The translations under genes and the position numbers were made by a program. Shown piece by piece: positions 15,754-19,469 of a DNA stretch of 19,469 nt. The stretch is from an uncultured Alistipes sp. Lineage in GTDB: Bacteria > Bacteroidota > Bacteroidia > Bacteroidales > Rikenellaceae. The first letter of the stretch is position 1, and every line of letters starts with the position of its first letter. Location: positions 1 to 19,469 of the forward strand of contig CAUDHE010000053.1 in assembly GCA_958449275.1 (NCBI GenBank), in the 5' to 3' direction. Under the pieces are notes generated by a model. It was given only the letters and a program-made list of their open reading frames with translations. It was not told where the DNA came from and did no database searches.

Positions 15754-15785
15754 AATATAGTAATGCCACAAGGCATTACTATATT
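15754..15785 (+). terminator. Perfect 14-bp hairpin after mazG
   Basis: AATATAGTAATGCC (15754-15767) and GGCATTACTATATT (15772-15785) are exact complements across the loop ACAA. The position suggests termination of mazG transcription, but the arms are AT-rich at the base and no T-run follows. An operator or a mobile-repeat end is an alternative. Confidence 0.5.
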
Positions 15786-15824
15786 CGGCGGCTCGCGCCA
15801 AAGGCGCGACCCCCGCAGCCGCCG
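15786..15824 (+). repeat. GC-rich nested hairpin upstream of the carbonic anhydrase-like gene
   Basis: CGGCGGCT (15786-15793) pairs with AGCCGCCG (15817-15824). Inside, CGCGCC (15794-15799) pairs with GGCGCG (15803-15808) across AAA, with CCCCCGC left on one side. It abuts the perfect hairpin at 15754-15785 and lies 23 bases before the next ATG, so as RNA it could be part of a leader. No known riboswitch is recognised. Confidence 0.5.
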
Positions 15825-15847
15825 AAGATAAATTAAAATATTTACAC

Positions 15848-16372
15848 ATGGCATACATCAAGGAAATACGCGGCCATACACCCGAAGTGGGCGAAGGCAC
15901 TTTCGTAGCCGAAACCGCCGTAATAGTCGGCGACGTGAAGATCGGCCGCGACTGCTCGATATGGTTCAACGCCGTACTGCGCGGCGACGTGAACTCGATC
16001 ACCATAGGCGACCGCACCAACATACAGGACGGCGCCGTGATCCACACTCTATACGACAAATCGCCCCACCCGTCGCAGACTCACATAGGCAACGACGTGT
16101 CGGTAGGTCACAACGCCACCGTCCACGGAGCCACCATCGAGGACAACTGTCTGATCGGCATGGGGTCCGTCATACTCGACAATGCCGTGGTCCGCAGCGG
16201 CTGCATCATCGCAGCCGGCGCACTCGTACTTTCGGGGGCGGAACTGGAGCCCGACTCGCTATATGCGGGCGTTCCCGCGAAAAAGATTCGCGACGTCACG
16301 CCAGAACAACGAGAACAGATAATCAAACGCACCGCACACGATTACCGCCTCTACGCTTCGTGGTACAAATAG
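15848..16372 (+). CDS. Gamma-class carbonic anhydrase-like left-handed beta-helix protein
   Basis: This 174-residue cytoplasmic protein of the YrdA/PaaY/gamma-carbonic anhydrase group forms a trimer of left-handed beta-helices built from hexapeptide repeats (IVGDVKIGRDCSIW, VNSITIGDRTNIQDG and so on). The three zinc-binding histidines of the family are all present: H66 (VIH), H88 (GHN) and H93 (VHG). The conserved RGD at 45-47 and the C-terminal helix (TPEQREQIIKRTAHDY) are also there. Members may hydrate CO2, but many characterised close homologues have weak or no activity, so 'carbonic anhydrase-like' is safer. No TAnnTTTG element is seen upstream. It may be read from mazG or from an atypical promoter behind the hairpins. 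The kinase gene starts 30 bases downstream. Confidence 0.92.
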   Translation: MAYIKEIRGHTPEVGEGTFVAETAVIVGDVKIGRDCSIWFNAVLRGDVNSITIGDRTNIQDGAVIHTLYDKSPHPSQTHIGNDVSVGHNATVHGATIEDNCLIGMGSVILDNAVVRSGCIIAAGALVLSGAELEPDSLYAGVPAKKIRDVTPEQREQIIKRTAHDYRLYASWYK

Positions 16373-16402
16373 TCCGAAGTGCATGCGAACCCTATGGACT
16401 GA

Positions 16403-17845
16403 ATGAAAAATACCGCTGCCGAAAAATCCGAAAACCGCAATCCGTTACTCGCCATGAACAGACGTTTTAACCCGAAAAACTTGGCGAATATGATAAAGTT
16501 GAAGCACAAACGATCGACAGGTGTACTCAACCTGCTGATAGCTATCGTCATCACGCTTACGGTCAACTTTTCGTATCTGCTGTCGATGATGGTCGAACAG
16601 CGCGAAAACAACGATCAGCGCGGCAAGAACGAACATGCGGAGTTCCGCCGCCCCGAACGCGAAGGCGTGCTCCATCTGTCGCGCGACGGTTACGGATATC
16701 TGTTGAGCGAAAGCGCCCCGTCGCCCGAACGGCCCGATTCGGTGCTCATCGACAGTATTTTCGTAAACAACCGAAAGGTGAAGTGGTATAACCTCGACGA
16801 CGGCGATATCCTGCTCTGCACCATATTTCCGCCGCGGGGCAATTCGAATCCGACTCTCGACGAGGTGCTGCGCCAGAACGGCAACGAGATCAACGCCCCC
16901 ATGATCTTCGACCGCCCCAAGCGCGATCAGGACATGGCTGTGCAGATGGTGTATTATTTCCTGCTCTCGTATCTGCTCATGACCATAATGACGGCGCGCA
17001 TCCACAAACAGAAATTCCTTACTCGCAACTACATGCAACGCTGCGCGCTGGCCGTGGCCGCAGCTTTCGCCTGCTACTTCTTCGCCCCCGTCATCAACTG
17101 GCAGACGGGCAAGGTGATGATGATGTTCCGCCACGATAACATGTTCCTCGACCTGATCGTCACGCTCAAATGCACCGTAGTGCTGACCGTGGCGGTGCTC
17201 TACGGCCGAATATACGCCCTGCTCTACCGTCAGCAGCAGATACTGCTCGAAAACGAGCATCTGCGCAACGAGAATCTCCAAACGCGATACAACATGCTGA
17301 TGGGCCAGATCAACCCCCACTTCTTTTTCAACTCGCTCAACTCGCTGGCCATGCTGGTGCGCGACAACGACGAGCAGAAGGCGCTGGCCTACATCGACCA
17401 ACTGTCGTATACGTTCCGATACATCATCCAAAACGGGCAAAACACAAAATCGACACTCGAAGAGGAGATAGCTTTCGCACACGCCTACGGAGAACTCTTC
17501 AAAGTGCGCTATGCCGACAAACTGTTTTTCGACACCGACATCGATCCCCGCTACATGAAGTGGACGCTGCCCGCGCTGTCGCTGCAACCATTGATCGGCA
17601 ACGCAGTGAAACACAACACCATCACGCGCAAACAGCCGTTCCACGTATCAATACGCACCGAGGGTGCCACTCTCGTGGTGTCCAACCGCAAGAATCCCAA
17701 GCTCGAACCCGAGCCCGGGATGGGCATAGGACTCAAGAACCTGCGCAGCCGCTGGCAGCTCATAGCGGGACAAGACATACAAATAATAGAGACCGACGAC
17801 GAATTTACGGTACGCCTGCCTCTGCAAAAGCCCATAACCGAATGA
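16403..17845 (+). CDS. LytS/YehU-type sensor histidine kinase
   Basis: This membrane sensor kinase has 480 residues from the ATG at 16403. In-frame ATGs at 16454 and 16490 are plausible alternatives, because the first 30 residues are polar and precede TM1. Membrane segments lie at about 41-63, 179-198, 213-231 and 248-270. A periplasmic region (64-178), rich in charged residues and of no recognised fold, would be the sensor. A short coiled coil (275-298) leads to the His_kinase domain with the phospho-acceptor H306 in QINPHFFFN (302-310). The ATPase domain shows the N-box at about 398-405 (IGNAVKHN) and a G-box, GMGIGLKNLRSR (439-450). Its stop overlaps the response-regulator start (ATGA), so the two are translationally coupled and almost certainly partners. 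The signal is unknown. Confidence 0.92.
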   Translation: MKNTAAEKSENRNPLLAMNRRFNPKNLANMIKLKHKRSTGVLNLLIAIVITLTVNFSYLLSMMVEQRENNDQRGKNEHAEFRRPEREGVLHLSRDGYGYLLSESAPSPERPDSVLIDSIFVNNRKVKWYNLDDGDILLCTIFPPRGNSNPTLDEVLRQNGNEINAPMIFDRPKRDQDMAVQMVYYFLLSYLLMTIMTARIHKQKFLTRNYMQRCALAVAAAFACYFFAPVINWQTGKVMMMFRHDNMFLDLIVTLKCTVVLTVAVLYGRIYALLYRQQQILLENEHLRNENLQTRYNMLMGQINPHFFFNSLNSLAMLVRDNDEQKALAYIDQLSYTFRYIIQNGQNTKSTLEEEIAFAHAYGELFKVRYADKLFFDTDIDPRYMKWTLPALSLQPLIGNAVKHNTITRKQPFHVSIRTEGATLVVSNRKNPKLEPEPGMGIGLKNLRSRWQLIAGQDIQIIETDDEFTVRLPLQKPITE

Positions 17846-18618
17846 ATGTTCTGATAGTGGAGGACGAAACGGCCGCCGCCGCCAACCTCAAAGCCATACT
17901 CCGCTCGATAGAGCCCTCCTGCAACGTGATCGCGGTATTGGAAAGCGTCGAGGAGACGGTAGACTATTTTCGCGACGACAGCCGCCTCGTGCCCGACCTG
18001 GTATTCATGGACATCCATCTGGCCGACGGCGAGTCGTTCCGCATATTCGACTCGGTCGACATAGCCTCGCCCATAGTATTCACCACAGCGTACGACGAAT
18101 ACGCTCTGAAGGCTTTCAAGGTAAACAGCATCGACTACCTGCTCAAACCCATCAAGGCCGACGACATGCGTCACGCCATCGAGAAATTCGCCCGCCTGAG
18201 CGGCGCCGAACGCACCGACTACAAAAGCAAGGTCGACACGATGATCGAAACATCGAAGCGCGACAGCCAGCGGGTATTCCTCGTGCACTACAAAGACAAG
18301 ATCATACCTCTTAATATAGACGACGTAGCCTATTTCTACACCTCGAACGAAAAAGTGACGGCCTCGACCTACTCGGGCGAACGCTATGTCGTCGATCGCA
18401 CCCTCGAAACGCTCCAGACAACCCTGCCCGACGACGAATTTTTTCGCGCCAACCGCCAGTTCATCGTCGCTCGCAGAGCCGTAAAGGATATCGCCGTATG
18501 GTTCGGCAGTCGTCTGTCGCTCAATCTTACGGTCGAAATTCCCGAAAAAATCATCATTTCTAAAGCCCGCGTGCCCGAATTCAAACTGTGGCTCACGTCG
18601 GTTCACCCCGCGAATTAG
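17842..18618 (+). CDS. LytTR-family response regulator
   Basis: This protein has 258 residues. The receiver domain (1-120) carries the acidic pair at E7-D8, the phospho-acceptor D57 in VFMDIHLADGE, T81/T82 and the conserved lysine K102 in LLKPI. The C-terminal LytTR DNA-binding domain (about 150-250) has the usual segments FLVHYKDKIIPLNIDDVAYFY, DEFFRANRQFIVA and the GSRLSLNLTVE strand. Such regulators bind pairs of short direct repeats and activate envelope, transport or peptide-response genes. The ATG overlaps the kinase stop by four bases. The longer upstream frame is a shadow within the kinase gene and is rejected. A strong terminator follows 20 bases after the stop. Confidence 0.95.
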   Translation: MNVLIVEDETAAAANLKAILRSIEPSCNVIAVLESVEETVDYFRDDSRLVPDLVFMDIHLADGESFRIFDSVDIASPIVFTTAYDEYALKAFKVNSIDYLLKPIKADDMRHAIEKFARLSGAERTDYKSKVDTMIETSKRDSQRVFLVHYKDKIIPLNIDDVAYFYTSNEKVTASTYSGERYVVDRTLETLQTTLPDDEFFRANRQFIVARRAVKDIAVWFGSRLSLNLTVEIPEKIIISKARVPEFKLWLTSVHPAN

Positions 18619-18637
18619 GCGATTCACCCCCTCGATT

Positions 18638-18675
18638 ATGACGTTCGACCGATGCTTCGGCATCGGTTTCGTCAT
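18638..18675 (+). terminator. Terminator of the kinase-regulator operon
   Basis: ACCGATGC (18648-18655) and GCATCGGT (18660-18667) pair perfectly across a stable TTCG tetraloop. A second outer stem, ATGACG/CGTCAT (18638-18643 and 18670-18675), extends it, and TTT follows. The next promoter starts 9 bases later. Confidence 0.75.
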
Positions 18676-18683
18676 TTTGACCC

Positions 18684-18691
18684 TATCTTTG
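18684..18691 (+). promoter_or_regulatory. -7 promoter element of the Spy-like gene
   Basis: TATCTTTG matches TAnnTTTG and lies 66 bases before the ATG at 18758, directly after the terminator. No clear -33 element is seen. Confidence 0.6.
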
Positions 18692-18757
18692 TATCAACGA
18701 AAGGGGGATAACCCTCGGGGCAAATCCCGACAAACCCCTATAAAAAACGAAAACAGG

Positions 18758-19234
18758 ATGAAACGAGTAAAAACTTTGGCAATCGCAGCAGCCCTGCTCA
18801 TAAGCACGGCAGCTCTCGCCCAGAATCAGGACGGACAACAACGCCCGCAACGCAAGCAACTATCGGCCGAGGAGATCGCCACCATGCAGACCGACCGTAT
18901 GGTGAAATCGCTCGAACTCACCGACAAGCAAAAGGCCGAAATCTACAAAATCAATCTCGAGAGCGCGACCGAGCAGCAGAAGGAGCGCGAAGAGACGATG
19001 AAACTGATGCAGGAGCGTCGCGAGAAACAAAAGGCCCGCGAAGAGGCCGTCGACGGACAAATGCAAAAGATACTCGACGCATCGCAGTATAAGAAATGGT
19101 TGAAACAGAAGCAGAACGAGCAGAATCGCAGCCGCACGGGACAAAACGGCGAAGGACGATTCGGCAACGATCGGAGACCTGCGGGAGGACCCGAAGGCTT
19201 CGGCGGAGGTTTCGACAACGGCATGGGATTCTAA
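18758..19234 (+). CDS. Small secreted Spy/CpxP-like helical protein
   Basis: This 158-residue protein starts at the ATG at 18758, preceded by AACAGG; longer in-frame starts upstream would cover the promoter and terminator. The signal peptide (1-22) ends TAALAQ. The mature part is helical and very rich in K, E, Q and R, with the segment LELTDKQKAEIYKINLE (50-66). This resembles the LTxxQ motif of Spy/CpxP-type periplasmic chaperones and the Bacteroidota DUF4890 group. A second repeat-like helix carries DASQYKKWLKQKQ. The C-terminal 25 residues are Gly/Phe/Arg-rich (GGPEGFGGGF) and probably disordered. It has its own promoter and terminators. Being next to a two-component system, it could be a target of it, but no binding site was identified. 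Confidence 0.8.
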   Translation: MKRVKTLAIAAALLISTAALAQNQDGQQRPQRKQLSAEEIATMQTDRMVKSLELTDKQKAEIYKINLESATEQQKEREETMKLMQERREKQKAREEAVDGQMQKILDASQYKKWLKQKQNEQNRSRTGQNGEGRFGNDRRPAGGPEGFGGGFDNGMGF

Positions 19235-19309
19235 CATCTTCAGTCCAATCTTCACAAGGAATCCCATATTCCATTCAAGGCAGTAATGGAAATTAGGTTG
19301 TTTTTCGGA

Positions 19310-19344
19310 AGGGGTGTCGATAGTCAGTTGGCACCCCTGTTTTG
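19310..19344 (+). terminator. Terminator after the Spy-like gene
   Basis: AGGGGTG (19310-19316) pairs with CACCCCT (19332-19338), followed by GTTTTG. A weaker stem, TTCCATT/AATGGAA (19269-19275 with 19285-19291), lies upstream and may help. Confidence 0.6.
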
Positions 19345-19365
19345 TCGATTCACCCCCGAATCGAC
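19344..19365. repeat. Perfect 8-bp inverted repeat before the right-edge promoter
   Basis: GTCGATTC (19344-19351) and GAATCGAC (19358-19365) are exact complements across ACCCCC. It sits between the terminator and the -7 element at 19388, so it could be part of the terminator or an operator. Confidence 0.45.
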
Positions 19366-19387
19366 GCTTTAGAGGTGAATAAATCCC

Positions 19388-19395
19388 TATATTTG
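19388..19395 (+). promoter_or_regulatory. -7 promoter element at the right edge
   Basis: TATATTTG fits TAnnTTTG. The expected transcription start falls within the first bases of the repeat copy that follows, so the repeat would form the 5' leader of a gene beyond the window. Confidence 0.5.
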
Positions 19396-19396
19396 C

Positions 19397-19469
19397 AACG
19401 TTTTCGTTAAGCCGAGAGCAGAGCCGAACTTGTACGGGCTATGCCGAGGCGAGAAAACGACTGTTGAAA
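19397..19469 (+). repeat. 73-base intergenic repeat, copy R2 (may continue past edge)
   Basis: This is identical to 15660-15732 except for A at 19434 in place of T, which replaces an A-T pair of the inner stem with an A-A mismatch. It starts 2 bases after a -7 promoter element and reaches the window end, so its true length is unknown. Confidence 0.85.

Noticed and set aside
1..19469. CRISPR arrays, tRNA or rRNA genes
   Set aside because: No regularly spaced repeat array, cloverleaf or rRNA-like segment was seen. The R1-R3 repeats are far apart and not array-like.

Overview
The window looks like chromosome from a fairly GC-rich Bacteroidales bacterium, perhaps Alistipes-like; the genus is a guess from GC content and protein style. 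Two things support Bacteroidota. The promoters carry the TAnnTTTG -7 element of that phylum, and the gene sets are typical of it: parA-parB-DUF5683-lytic transglycosylase, and a lipoprotein PPIase-SurA-OstA group. Shine-Dalgarno sequences are mostly absent, as is usual in the phylum.

Layout. Positions 1-289 (-) hold the N-terminus of a tyrosine-recombinase-type integrase that runs off the left edge. Positions 492-6222 (-) form one tight operon, in transcription order parA, parB, a DUF5683 membrane protein, an MltD-like LysM transglycosylase and mnmE, with gaps of 17, 2, 2 and 4 bases. A divergent promoter region separates it from a CPBP-family membrane protease (6408-7310, +). Positions 7370-12174 (+) hold an envelope-assembly operon: a lipoprotein PPIase-like chaperone, a SurA-like chaperone with two parvulin domains, and a large OstA/LptA-like protein. 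Positions 12175-12614 are a 440-base intergenic stretch packed with inverted repeats. A secreted GH20 beta-hexosaminidase (12615-14786, -) is divergent from mazG (14866-15654, +). Next come a repeat- and hairpin-rich spacer, a gamma-class carbonic anhydrase-like protein (15848-16372), a LytS-type histidine kinase with its LytTR response regulator (16403-18618, overlapping by ATGA), and a small secreted Spy/CpxP-like protein (18758-19234). The right edge carries a promoter followed directly by a repeat copy, presumably the leader of a gene outside the window.

How the genes work together. The par operon joins chromosome partitioning to cell-wall remodelling and tRNA wobble modification, and may lie near the replication origin. 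The SurA/OstA operon serves outer-membrane protein folding and LPS transport. GH20 forages or recycles N-acetylhexosamine glycans. MazG and the carbonic anhydrase-like protein are housekeeping.

No complete new defence or mobile system is visible. The most unusual signal is a structured intergenic repeat family. Two 73-base copies (15660-15732 and 19397-19469) differ at one base. A diverged third copy (12435-12481) keeps the flanks and the hairpin architecture but has a different stem sequence. The integrase beside the 3' end of mnmE is the second point of interest, because that end is a known island attachment site in other bacteria.
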